Below, in pieces: positions 25,943 through 34,476 of a stretch of 64,000 bases of DNA. The stretch covers positions 1 through 64,000 of the forward strand of contig UBMU01000026.1 in assembly GCA_900466605.1 (NCBI GenBank). The letters are read 5' to 3'. How positions within the stretch are numbered: position 1 is the first letter of the stretch; every line of letters starts with the position of its first letter. A program made the translations under genes and the position numbers. The stretch comes from Hyphomicrobiales bacterium (GTDB lineage Bacteria; Pseudomonadota; Alphaproteobacteria; Rhizobiales; Rhizobiaceae). The notes beneath the pieces are model-generated. The model saw only the letters and a list, made by a program, of their open reading frames with translations. It did not search any database and was not told the origin of the DNA.

Positions 25943-26986
25943 ATGCAAGCGCTGCGTGCCTATCTATGGTTCCTTGCCCGACGTCTCGGCCTGACCCTGC
26001 TGACGCTTTGGGGACTAGCCTCGCTGGTCTTCTTGATGATCAAGCTCATGCCGGGCGATGAGGCCCAGATGGCCGCCGGCGCCGATGCTTCCGCCGTCCA
26101 AATTGAGCTGGTGCGTGAGAGGCTCGGGCTAGATGCCCCTGTCGTCATCCAATATCTAAGCTTCCTGGGGCGTCTCTTGCACGGCGACCTGGGAACTTCC
26201 ATGGTCACCCTTCAACCGGTGTTGGCAGACCTGGAAAAGGTCCTGCCAAACACACTGGAACTTGTTTTTATCGCGATGCTACTCAATCTCGCCGTCGCGA
26301 TCCCTGCGGGCACCATAGCCGCGTATCGCCACGGCGGAATATTTGATACGATCAGCCGCATCGCTGCGGTCATGCTTGGCGGTATGCCGGCCTTTTGGCT
26401 GGCACTGGTGCTACAGTATCTGCTGGGCAGCGTTTGGCGCGTGGTGCCAATTTCCGGGCAGCAGGGCTTTGGTATGAACTCGCCGATGCTATCAGGTGCA
26501 CCGACACTTGATGCTCTGATTGCCGGCAATTTCGAGGGCGCTTTTGATGCCCTCCATCACATCATTCTACCGGCCGCCGTGCTTGCAGCGCTGTTCTCAA
26601 CCCAGGTTTTCCGTACGTTGAGGGCTGCCCTGCTAAGTGTCTTGCGCTCCGACTTTATTATGGCCGTGCGCGCGAAAGGCGCTACCGCGCGCCATATGCT
26701 GGTTCATCATGCCTTGCCCAACAGCCTGAACCCAGTACTGACGCTATCTGGCACCCAGGTGGGCACAATGATTGGCTCGGCGGTGCTTGTCGAAACGATC
26801 TTTGCTCGGAAGGGCATTGGCGCCTACATGTTTAATGCCGTTGCCCAGAAGGATGTCTCCGCGGTTTTGGGTTCGGTGATTTTCACCGGGGCCGTCGTTT
26901 GTTTTGTCAACCTCATCGTCGACCTTCTCCAGCTTCTGGTCGATCCGCGAATTCGCGCTGCTCAACTGGGGAGCCAGATCCGATGA
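25943..26986 (+). CDS. Dipeptide-type ABC transporter permease (DppB-like)
   Basis: A 347-residue inner-membrane permease with about six helices. The N-terminal RLGLTLLTLWGLASLVFL membrane segment and the cytoplasmic coupling loop RAKGATARHMLVHHALPN are characteristic of DppB/OppB. It starts 13 bases after the binding-protein stop. Its own stop overlaps the next permease start as ATGA. Confidence 0.94.
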   Translation: MQALRAYLWFLARRLGLTLLTLWGLASLVFLMIKLMPGDEAQMAAGADASAVQIELVRERLGLDAPVVIQYLSFLGRLLHGDLGTSMVTLQPVLADLEKVLPNTLELVFIAMLLNLAVAIPAGTIAAYRHGGIFDTISRIAAVMLGGMPAFWLALVLQYLLGSVWRVVPISGQQGFGMNSPMLSGAPTLDALIAGNFEGAFDALHHIILPAAVLAALFSTQVFRTLRAALLSVLRSDFIMAVRAKGATARHMLVHHALPNSLNPVLTLSGTQVGTMIGSAVLVETIFARKGIGAYMFNAVAQKDVSAVLGSVIFTGAVVCFVNLIVDLLQLLVDPRIRAAQLGSQIR

Positions 26987-27840
26987 CTGCGTCCGCCGTT
27001 CTCCTGCCAACAACTGCCCGTCGCAAAGGTGGGTTGACGCTGTTTGAAACCTTGGTTTGCGCGCTGGTTGTCGCACTTCTCGCCATGGCAATCTTTGGCC
27101 CACTGTTGGCACCCGACAATATCTACAAATCGGACATCGCAAATTCACTTATGCCCCCCAGCGCTACGAACTGGTTCGGGACTGACGACCAGGGCCGAGA
27201 TGTGTTCTGGCGGCTTATTGTCGGCGCGCAAGCGACTTTGCTTTCGGCTTTCCTTGTTGTGACGCTCTACTCGCTGATCGGCGTTACCATCGCGACGGTT
27301 GCAGCCGCTGGCCCGCGGTGGCTCGACGAGGGGCTGATGCGCATTACAGATATAGGCCTTGCTTTGCCCGGCATGGTCGTGGCGCTCGGCTTCGCCACTG
27401 CCATGGGCCCAAGTCTCCGCTCTGCTGTCATCGCCATGGCGATCACGGGATGGCCGCTCACCGCCCGGATGCTGCGAGGCATAATGCGCCAGACGATGGA
27501 GCAGCCGTTTGTCGCTGGCGCCCAGGTGCTGGGGGTGTCAAAATGGCGATTGATGACCAAGCACGTGTTGCCTAATTCGTTGGACGTCCTGATCGTCAAA
27601 TGGGCCGGCGACATCGGCACTACCGTGCTTGTTCTTGCCAGCCTGTCTTTCATAGGTGTCGGCGCCCAGCCACCTAGTGCCGAGTGGGGTGCAACGATCG
27701 CTGCTGCCCGCGGCTACGTTTCCACTGCTTGGTGGACCGTTGTGGCGCCCGGTGCCGCCGTTGCGCTGACTTCCATCGCCTTTGGCCTGCTTGGTGACAT
27801 CATACAGATGCGGCGCGATCCGTCGCTCAGGGATAACTGA
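26983..27840 (+). CDS. Dipeptide-type ABC transporter permease (DppC-like)
   Basis: A 285-residue permease partner with an N-terminal OppC-type helix, then FGTDDQGRDVFWRLIVGA, the family's conserved periplasmic-side block. The coupling loop is AGAQVLGVSKWRLMTKHVLP. I chose ATG 26983 because it overlaps the DppB-like stop by four bases; a longer reading frame begins inside the previous gene. It acts as a heterodimer with the upstream permease. Confidence 0.94.
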   Translation: MTASAVLLPTTARRKGGLTLFETLVCALVVALLAMAIFGPLLAPDNIYKSDIANSLMPPSATNWFGTDDQGRDVFWRLIVGAQATLLSAFLVVTLYSLIGVTIATVAAAGPRWLDEGLMRITDIGLALPGMVVALGFATAMGPSLRSAVIAMAITGWPLTARMLRGIMRQTMEQPFVAGAQVLGVSKWRLMTKHVLPNSLDVLIVKWAGDIGTTVLVLASLSFIGVGAQPPSAEWGATIAAARGYVSTAWWTVVAPGAAVALTSIAFGLLGDIIQMRRDPSLRDN

Positions 27841-27841
27841 T

Positions 27842-28852
27842 ATGAACGCCCACCCCATGCCTACGTCCACTCTTTCCCTTGTCCGAACTCCTCTCGTTAC
27901 CGTCGAGAAGTTAAGGGTCGACATGCCGCTCGGTCGCAGCGGCGCAAGTGTCAACATCGTCGATGGTGTCGACTTCACCATCGGTGTAGGCGAGCGCATG
28001 GCGCTCGTCGGTGAATCCGGTTCGGGTAAGTCAATAACAGCGCGTGCGTTGATGCAGTTGGACCGCGTCGCGAAAGTGACCGGCAAGGTCGACTTCGAAG
28101 GCACCGACCTGCTCAAGCTCTCGGATCGGGAGATGCGCAAGTTGCGGGGTAGCTCGATCGCCATGGTCTTCCAGGACCCGATGAGCTTCCTCGATCCGCT
28201 AATGACGATCGGCGACCAGGTTGCAGAGACGTTGCGCATACGTGGCATAGGCAAAGCGGAAGCACGCAAAAGGGCGCTATCAGTACTCGATGAGCTTGGC
28301 GTCGACCGCGCTGCCGAACGCATTAATGCTTACCCGCACGAGTTTTCCGGCGGGATGCGTCAGCGCGTCGTGCTGGCAATGGCACTTGTGGGCGAGCCTC
28401 GCCTGCTGATCGCTGATGAGCCGACGACTGCGCTCGACGTGCGCGTTCAGGACCAAGTCCTCGACCTCCTTGACGATGTCTCGACGCGTCGTGGCCTGGC
28501 GGTTCTTCTGATCACCCATGACCTTGGTGTGGTCGCAGGCTTTGCCGATCGCGTTATGGTAATGTACTCGGGCCGCATTGTCGAAGATGGCGAGGTTGGG
28601 GACGTCTTCGCACGGCCCAGGCATCCATATACGCAGGGTCTGATCAAGGCAGTGCCGCGCATCGACCAGGACCACGCCAAGCTCTACGCCATTCCGGGCG
28701 CTCCGCCACCACCGATGAACCGACCGAACGGTTGTACGTTCCACCCGCGCTGCGATCAGCGCTTCGAGCGCTGCTCTCAGGATGTGCCGGTGATGTTGCC
28801 GGTTGGTCGGACGCGCGTCGCCTGCCACTTACATGACGGGAAGGGTATCTGA
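27842..28852 (+). CDS. Dipeptide-type ABC transporter ATPase (DppD-like)
   Basis: A 336-residue ATPase. Walker A GESGSGKS, signature FSGGMRQR and Walker B LLIADEPTTALD are intact. The C-terminal oligopeptide-transporter extension includes PNGCTFHPRCDQRFERC, a conserved cysteine motif in DppD/OppD proteins that can hold an Fe-S cluster in some members. It begins one base after the DppC-like stop. It pairs with the 28855 ATPase. Confidence 0.95.
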   Translation: MNAHPMPTSTLSLVRTPLVTVEKLRVDMPLGRSGASVNIVDGVDFTIGVGERMALVGESGSGKSITARALMQLDRVAKVTGKVDFEGTDLLKLSDREMRKLRGSSIAMVFQDPMSFLDPLMTIGDQVAETLRIRGIGKAEARKRALSVLDELGVDRAAERINAYPHEFSGGMRQRVVLAMALVGEPRLLIADEPTTALDVRVQDQVLDLLDDVSTRRGLAVLLITHDLGVVAGFADRVMVMYSGRIVEDGEVGDVFARPRHPYTQGLIKAVPRIDQDHAKLYAIPGAPPPPMNRPNGCTFHPRCDQRFERCSQDVPVMLPVGRTRVACHLHDGKGI

Positions 28853-28854
28853 CC

Positions 28855-29673
28855 ATGCTCATGTCCATCGACAAAATAAGCAAGTCATACAATGCCTTTC
28901 CCCATCCACCCACGAAAGTGCTGCACGACGTCACGATCAACGTCGGCGCTGGCGAGGCGCTGGGGTTGGTCGGCGAGTCTGGCTCCGGAAAATCGACTAT
29001 AGCCAAATGTATGCTAGCGTTGATCAAGCCCGAAAAGGGCTCGATAACCTATGATGGCATCGACGTTGTCCACGCCGCGGGGAAAGATCTCAGGCGCTTT
29101 CGCCGCGAAGTGCAGATGGTGTTTCAAGATCCCTATGGCAGTCTCAATCCTCGGATGACGGTTGAGGAACTAATTGGTGAAGGTCTTCTGATCAATAAGC
29201 TCGAACCGACGGCGGCTGCTCGCCGCGACCGAGTTGCCGAGATGATGGAGATGGTCGGCCTCAACCCCAACGACATGGCCCGCCATACGCGTTCGTTCTC
29301 TGGCGGCCAGCGCCAACGCATCGCCATCGCCCGCGCTCTCGTAATACGCCCACGCATTCTCGTCTGTGATGAGCCGGTGGCGGCGCTTGATGTGTCGGTA
29401 CAGGCGCAGGTCATTAATCTGCTCCAGGACATGCAGAAGAAGCTCAATCTCGCCATTGTCTTCGTAGCCCACGACCTCGCCGTCGTTCGCCACCTCTGCG
29501 AGAAGATCGTTGTCCTGCATAAGGGCGAGGTCATAGAGCAAGGTTCCCGTCAGGAGATCTTCGGGAATGCTAGAATGCCCTACACCCAGTCGCTTCTGGC
29601 TGCCGTTCCGGTACCCGATCCCACAGTTGGTCGAGCACGCAGGGCGGCGCGGCGCCTCGAATCTGCCAACTGA
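28855..29673 (+). CDS. Dipeptide-type ABC transporter ATPase (DppF-like)
   Basis: A 272-residue ATPase with Walker A GESGSGKS, signature FSGGQRQR, Walker B ILVCDEPVAALD and an H-loop histidine in FVAHDL. Unlike many DppF proteins it is short and lacks most of the C-terminal extension and its cysteines. It begins two bases after the DppD-like stop. With the preceding four genes it completes a five-component importer. Confidence 0.94.
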   Translation: MLMSIDKISKSYNAFPHPPTKVLHDVTINVGAGEALGLVGESGSGKSTIAKCMLALIKPEKGSITYDGIDVVHAAGKDLRRFRREVQMVFQDPYGSLNPRMTVEELIGEGLLINKLEPTAAARRDRVAEMMEMVGLNPNDMARHTRSFSGGQRQRIAIARALVIRPRILVCDEPVAALDVSVQAQVINLLQDMQKKLNLAIVFVAHDLAVVRHLCEKIVVLHKGEVIEQGSRQEIFGNARMPYTQSLLAAVPVPDPTVGRARRAARRLESAN

Positions 29674-29749
29674 TATTTGGTCAGAACACCGTTTGGCCGC
29701 CAGCTTAGAGCCGACACAAACAAAAGAATTTAATCACGAGGAAGAACGA

Positions 29750-31036
29750 ATGTCCGGAGATGCAGCTGTAGGTGGTTGTTCGTATGTTGAGGGGCGACAC
29801 TTCGTCAGCCCATTCAATTTCCTGCCACAAGTTACCAGTGGGTTTTCGCCACCCAAGCCCATTGGGTTGATAAGTAGTACAATCCGTAAAGTTATCTATA
29901 CGCTGGGCGTGCGCGCGAACGAGGTAGATCTGCTGGCGATGTGCGAGCTCCTGGATGAGCTTGGCGTCGAGGAAGAATGCCTGAACGTTTGGTGGCGTGG
30001 CGCAACTGCACCAAATCCCACCGAGCATGCTGCAGCTCTCATTGTCGCCAAAGCCCAAACCAAGTTCAAAAAGAATCTTTTCACGGACACGCTGTTGGGC
30101 GATGGCACCACCCCTATGCCGCTGATGCGCGAGACGGTCGATCGCTTTGCAGAGGCTGGTATTCGCATCTTCAATCCCGGAATTCTGCAGGCTCCGGACG
30201 AGGACGCGCGCAAACGACAGGTCGATGAAATCTTCGCAATGGCCGAATATTTCGCGCGCTCAGGGCTTGAGTGGAATGCCACCATCGCTAACTGCGCGCG
30301 GCGAGATTTTGAAAGCCTCATAGCAGTGACCAATGCGCTCATTGATGCCGGCGTCCGGCGATTGGACCTAATGGATTCGACAAGTGCATTGTCGCCCCAG
30401 GCAATGGATCTTTTTGTTAGAACCTATCGCGGAAGGATGTGCCGGCCGACACCAATGTCAATGCACACGCATGATGACTTCGGCATGGCAACGGCTGGCA
30501 CGATTGCCGCTGTCCTTGCGGGAGCGTCGCCTGATGTCGCGCTTAACGGCGTCTCATATAGATCCGGTTTCGCGGCTATGGAAGAAGTAGTGCTGGCGCT
30601 CGATGTCCTCTATGGCATTGATACTGGTATTCGCCTTGATAGGTTCCAGTGGGCGGCGGAGAGGCTTGCGGAAATCATGCATTTCCCAATTCCACCACTG
30701 AAGCCAGTTATTGGGGCACATCAGTACAAGCGGGAGACATCCGCCGACATAATCAAGATCGAAACTGGCAACGCAGATAAGGGATTCGCAACGCTTGGAA
30801 GTAGCGTAGCCCCCAGCGTGACGGGAGCCTCGTTTAGCTGGGTTTGGGCAACACAGAGCGATCCGAGGGCCTTGAAGGTAATAGCTCAATCGATTGGTAT
30901 CACGCTGGGCGAAGATCAGATGAGCCGCGCCCTTTCAATTCTGGAAGAGAAAATTGCTCATTCTGACGAGTATCCAAAGTGGGTATCACCCGAAGAAGTC
31001 AAGGCTACCATCCGGCAATGTGGGAGCTGTGAATAG
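29750..31036 (+). CDS. HMGL/isopropylmalate-synthase-like TIM-barrel protein with altered metal site
   Basis: A 428-residue protein related to the HMG-CoA lyase/2-isopropylmalate synthase/homocitrate synthase superfamily. The metal-binding HTHDDFG (H239, H241) and the NGxxxRxGxAAxEEV block (266-280) are present. At the first strand the family's D-x-T-L-R becomes SSTIR (42-46): the catalytic arginine is kept (R46) but the metal-ligand aspartate is serine (S43). The start is ATG 29750, after GAGGAAGA. It follows the ABC genes and precedes the ring-opening amidohydrolase. It may be a lyase or aldolase that splits the ring-opened product, but the altered site leaves this open. Confidence 0.82.
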   Translation: MSGDAAVGGCSYVEGRHFVSPFNFLPQVTSGFSPPKPIGLISSTIRKVIYTLGVRANEVDLLAMCELLDELGVEEECLNVWWRGATAPNPTEHAAALIVAKAQTKFKKNLFTDTLLGDGTTPMPLMRETVDRFAEAGIRIFNPGILQAPDEDARKRQVDEIFAMAEYFARSGLEWNATIANCARRDFESLIAVTNALIDAGVRRLDLMDSTSALSPQAMDLFVRTYRGRMCRPTPMSMHTHDDFGMATAGTIAAVLAGASPDVALNGVSYRSGFAAMEEVVLALDVLYGIDTGIRLDRFQWAAERLAEIMHFPIPPLKPVIGAHQYKRETSADIIKIETGNADKGFATLGSSVAPSVTGASFSWVWATQSDPRALKVIAQSIGITLGEDQMSRALSILEEKIAHSDEYPKWVSPEEVKATIRQCGSCE

Positions 31037-31161
31037 ATACGGGTACCTCAGCCGCTTCCGGAAACGAAGCCAATGTTCGCTGCGATATCCTTCGCGCAAT
31101 CCAAGCTAGTAGCATTTTTAAGCACCTAAAAGTGCTGAACAAATGAATGGAGTCAATTTGC

Positions 31162-32280
31162 ATGATGGATCTCGTGCCCACCATAGACGCATTCCGTGTT
31201 CCGTTAGAACACACTTCTGATGTGAGCGGTCTACACCGGCTCATAAAGGAAGGGAGACTTCGTGCAGACGACGTCATTGGAGTGACCGGCAAGACAGAGG
31301 GCTGGCAGGCAGACGATACCAGCCGTCTTGACGCTGACCGTGCAATCCGTGGCTTCCTGCTTGACCAGGGGTCTCGTCCTGCGGTTGACGTTGCGCAGAT
31401 CCCAATGGTGTTCACCGCAGGCGGTGTCGGGATCCTGACACCGCACATTGTGGTTTATACGCGCACATTTACCGAACCCGTCCCAGGTGGAGCATCTAGA
31501 CTATCTATTGGGATCGCACGATCCACCCTGATACGGCCGGAGTGGATGACAACGCCCAAACTCATGGAAGTCAATGCCGATGCCGTACGCAGGGCAGCGT
31601 TTGAAGCCAGCGTCGATCCAAGAGCGCTCGAATACGTTGTCGGAAAGACGTATTTTCCCACTCGCCAGGACTTCGTGGAGGCCCGCGCCGCCGGACACCA
31701 AATCCCCGAACTCGAACTCAGGGCGCTACATCGCAAGGCTAGCGGAGCTGTTGGTCTTGGCGTGGCGATTGCAGCAGAGGAGATGTCGATGCCCACAGCC
31801 GAAGAAGTCGGCGAACGGTTGGATCTATGGTCCGGCAGGGCCGCAATTTCCGCCAACGAATGGGAGCCCGTTGGCGGTGACGGGGCACAGACACAGTTGA
31901 TTGCATTCGGCAACCGTAGCGGTGCCGGGGGGCGGTTACGAGTGGGCCATGCGGTAATGGCTGATATGCTCGATGTGGCTGCGCTCCCTCGGGCAATTCG
32001 GCGCGCAGGGCTTGATGTTGATGATGGACCTTTATCGCAAGAACACAGGGCTCGCATCATTGCGGTTTACGTGAAGCACAGCGTACCTGCCGATGGGCGG
32101 CTGCGTGGCCGCCGTCAAGTCATGGAGAGCCCGGAGTATATGAAACAGGCTAAGGCAGCTCTTGGAGGCATGTTCTCTGCGTTCCTGCAAGACAACCTCA
32201 TTTGGATTTCTGGCTCGGCCACTCATCAAGGACCGGTCGGAGGCGGCACCGTGGCGGTAGTAGTGGACGTTAGCGGATAA
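31162..32280 (+). CDS. Ring-opening amidohydrolase (cyanuric acid hydrolase/barbiturase family)
   Basis: A 372-residue enzyme with the three-repeat fold of AtzD/TrzD cyanuric acid hydrolase and barbiturase, which open cyclic amide rings with serine-lysine dyads. The three lysines are visible: K44 (TGKTEG), K162 (VGKTYF) and K305 (YVKHSVPADG). Two serines are at S253 (NRSG) and S350 (ISGSATHQGP, near the family's SGGAEHQGP). The first-repeat serine, normally in SGG, is alanine here (FTAGG, A86). The start ATG 31162 has GGAG nine bases upstream. Being outside the usual residue set, it probably opens a ring other than cyanurate or barbiturate. It is the best clue to what this island degrades. 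Confidence 0.88.
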   Translation: MMDLVPTIDAFRVPLEHTSDVSGLHRLIKEGRLRADDVIGVTGKTEGWQADDTSRLDADRAIRGFLLDQGSRPAVDVAQIPMVFTAGGVGILTPHIVVYTRTFTEPVPGGASRLSIGIARSTLIRPEWMTTPKLMEVNADAVRRAAFEASVDPRALEYVVGKTYFPTRQDFVEARAAGHQIPELELRALHRKASGAVGLGVAIAAEEMSMPTAEEVGERLDLWSGRAAISANEWEPVGGDGAQTQLIAFGNRSGAGGRLRVGHAVMADMLDVAALPRAIRRAGLDVDDGPLSQEHRARIIAVYVKHSVPADGRLRGRRQVMESPEYMKQAKAALGGMFSAFLQDNLIWISGSATHQGPVGGGTVAVVVDVSG

Positions 32281-32377
32281 CTACAAGTGATCGCAGGGTA
32301 TTTACCAAGTTCCCTGCTGGCGTCTTATCAGCGGGAAGGCGCCCCCTCATCAACAATTGAATATCGGAGGCGGCGGA

Positions 32378-33316
32378 ATGGCCGGAATCGTTAAGAGCTC
32401 TCTACCGAATGGCCGTAATCTCTCAGCGGTTGCCGCCCTTCATGCAGCAGCCGATCTTGGGGTCGATGGGCTCCTGTTTAACTCGCTGTTTGATTGCAGT
32501 TCGACACTTGATCCGGCCGAGCTTGCTATGGTGCGTGCCGAGGCGGATAGGCTTGGCCTCCGGATCTCATCGATCCTTGGCATCGTCAATCCGGCGCTTC
32601 CTGCCCGAAGTGGGCCGATCGTCGAGGCTGGATTAGGCAACATGCAGGCTGGCATCGAACGGCTGACCAGACTAGCTGCTGGCATCGGCATACACGATAT
32701 GATCTTCACGATCGGCACGATCGAAGATCGGTTTGAAGCCGAGGTAAGTTGGGCTGCCCAACTCGATGGTGTGGCCGATATACTCGAACGCTGTCGTCCG
32801 GTTCTACGGGAGTGTGGCTCCCAACTGCTACTCAAGACACATGAAGAAATCACGACCCTCGAGATCCTTGTTCTCGTAGAGCGGGTTGGTGCTGATGTGC
32901 TTGGAGTGGCCTTCGATCCGGTCAACGTGCTTTGCCGTCTCGAAGATCCTGTTACCGCTGCCCAGCGCGTCGCTCCCCATGTCGTCCAGGTTTTTGTTGA
33001 TGACGCCGTTGTCCGTTTCCAGGAAAACGGCATTCGTAGGTTTTTGGCACCGTTGGGTCAGGGTTTCGTAGATTGGCGGTTAATTCGATCAATTCTACCG
33101 GGTCGACCCACGTGGATTGAGATGCACGCCGGACAATTTGCCATGGCTGTCTTCGACAAGGAGTGGCTGAGGCGACAACCTCCTATTGCGCTTGAGGAGT
33201 TCGCCTCGGTCATGGCAATGGCTGCGGAGTTCGGACCGCGTGAGGTGCCCTGTGATCAAAATGCGCCTGTTGCGCGGCTGGAGCGAGCTCTAGCCCAGTG
33301 CGCGTTGATTACATAG
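32378..33316 (+). CDS. Xylose-isomerase-like TIM-barrel protein
   Basis: A 312-residue protein of the sugar phosphate isomerase/epimerase superfamily (AP endonuclease 2-like TIM barrel). Candidate metal or substrate residues lie in LLKTHEEI, GVAFDPVN and IEMHAG on successive strands. The usual N-terminal H is replaced by L/N-rich sequence. A strong GGAGG precedes ATG 32378. It is the last gene of the rightward catabolic set, 97 bases after the ring-opening amidohydrolase, so it probably isomerises or cleaves a downstream intermediate. Confidence 0.78.
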   Translation: MAGIVKSSLPNGRNLSAVAALHAAADLGVDGLLFNSLFDCSSTLDPAELAMVRAEADRLGLRISSILGIVNPALPARSGPIVEAGLGNMQAGIERLTRLAAGIGIHDMIFTIGTIEDRFEAEVSWAAQLDGVADILERCRPVLRECGSQLLLKTHEEITTLEILVLVERVGADVLGVAFDPVNVLCRLEDPVTAAQRVAPHVVQVFVDDAVVRFQENGIRRFLAPLGQGFVDWRLIRSILPGRPTWIEMHAGQFAMAVFDKEWLRRQPPIALEEFASVMAMAAEFGPREVPCDQNAPVARLERALAQCALIT

Positions 33317-33657
33317 TCAATAGAGACGGGCGCAGCGGTGTCGGCGCCGCAGATTTTCACAGGCTTTGACAGTGCTTTACGCCCGACGGAGACACTGCCG
33401 GCGTAAGTGTCGATCCTGTCGACGAATTATGTCGCGGATGGCGACAGAGAGTGACGACGCCTGCGTAGCGGGGCAGGTTCCATTTTCAGATGCGACGAGA
33501 ACAATAATTGGTGTGATTACAAGAGGGTGGCATTGCCCGCCCTTTTGTGCCGTTAAGTATGGTCGAACGTCAAGCGGATGCATAAGAGACCAGCCAAGCG
33601 GAGATTGACCGCACCCTTCATCGCGATCGCGGCGGACGTTCCAAGTCCGCGACGGCG
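33317..33657. other. Intergenic gap at the right edge of the island
   Basis: No supportable gene. Short leftward frames are decayed and join the repeat copy beginning at 33658. No terminator with a T-run is visible after the TIM-barrel gene. Confidence 0.35.
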
Positions 33658-33785
33658 CATCAGATCCCTGAGAGCCGCGGGCGTCGTTAGCGGAGGCAGT
33701 TACGTGATCCGCATCTATGCGCTGCGGCAATCGACCGGCTGAAGAACGGTGGTCACCGGAGCAGATTTCCTGGCGCCTGAGGCGA
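33658..33785. repeat. Short dispersed repeat, right copy
   Basis: This 128-base segment is related in the same orientation to 22188-22290, sharing three conserved blocks and differing by small indels. It ends just before the TetR gene stop at 33809. With the left copy it brackets about 11.4 kb containing the LysR, ABC and ring-opening-amidohydrolase genes. Confidence 0.65.
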
Positions 33786-33808
33786 TGAGTACCTCGGCGG
33801 CCTTCGCT

Positions 33809-34402
33809 TCAACGCCTAACGCCGCCGAGGAATGCCAATAGGCCTTCATGGAAAAGCTCGTCTTGTGGCAGGGCTCCGTAGTCCTCGAACGCCGCTGCGA
33901 GTAACGGATGTTTTGGCGGGGTGTTTTTCGACAATTCCGGAGGATGTTCGATTTCAGCCTGCTCCTCGAGCACGAACCCAACAGTGAACCGGGCCAGGGT
34001 GACGAGGATCTTCAGCACCTGCCTTCCATCAAATCCCTGCGCGGTCAGAAATTCCAATTGCCGTTCGGCGACGTCATTGTCTGACGCTTCTGCCCGCGAT
34101 CCCGCGTGGACGCGTGCTCCGTCTCGGTAGGCCAACAGAGCCCGGCGAAAACTCAGGCTATTCTCGGTCAGGTAGGATTGCCAGTCGTCGCCGTCACGGG
34201 GCAGGCGATATAGGTGCGAGGCGCGCATCATCTCAGCGTTCATCGCGTCCATCAGCGACCGCTTGTCCCTGAAATGCCAATAGAGTGCCGGCTGCTGAAC
34301 GTCGAGCCTTGCTGCGAGCGCGCGGGTTGACATCTTGTCCAGCCCTACCTCGTTCAGGAGGATCAATGCTTCTCGGACAATCTGGGCTCGATCGATCTTC
34401 AT
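33809..34402 (-). CDS. TetR-family regulator (TetR class C-terminal domain)
   Basis: A 197-residue repressor resembling the tetracycline repressor itself. The N-terminal helix-turn-helix contains MSTRALAARLDVQQPALYWHF, the TetR(B)-like recognition helix. The C-terminal half resembles the TetR_C tetracycline-binding domain. ATG 34402 follows GGAG. It is divergent from an alpha/beta hydrolase gene, and the gap contains two tetO-like palindromes. No efflux pump is next to it, so the hydrolase replaces the usual TetA partner. Confidence 0.92.
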   Translation of the reverse strand: MKIDRAQIVREALILLNEVGLDKMSTRALAARLDVQQPALYWHFRDKRSLMDAMNAEMMRASHLYRLPRDGDDWQSYLTENSLSFRRALLAYRDGARVHAGSRAEASDNDVAERQLEFLTAQGFDGRQVLKILVTLARFTVGFVLEEQAEIEHPPELSKNTPPKHPLLAAAFEDYGALPQDELFHEGLLAFLGGVRR

Positions 34403-34427
34403 AACTTCTCCAGGTTGACAGTGCATA

Positions 34428-34464
34428 ACTTATCATTGATAAGTCAATTTATCAGCGATAAATT
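34428..34464. promoter_or_regulatory. Two tetO-like operators
   Basis: ACTTATCATTGATAAGT (34428-34444) and AATTTATCAGCGATAAATT (34446-34464) are near-perfect dyads centred 19 bp apart. They share the TATCAnnGATA core of classical tet operators (TCTATCATTGATAGA type). They lie between the divergent TetR and hydrolase genes, as two operators do in tetRA loci. Confidence 0.82.
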
Positions 34465-34476
34465 GGAGTGGTCCAC

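Noticed and set aside
24355..29673. Nickel or opine transporter
   Set aside because: The ABC genes belong to a family that also moves these, but no nickel enzyme, opine oxidase or metal-binding motif is linked.
22188..33785. Composite transposon around the catabolic island
   Set aside because: The flanking repeats are short and degenerate, and no transposase or clear target-site duplication is visible.
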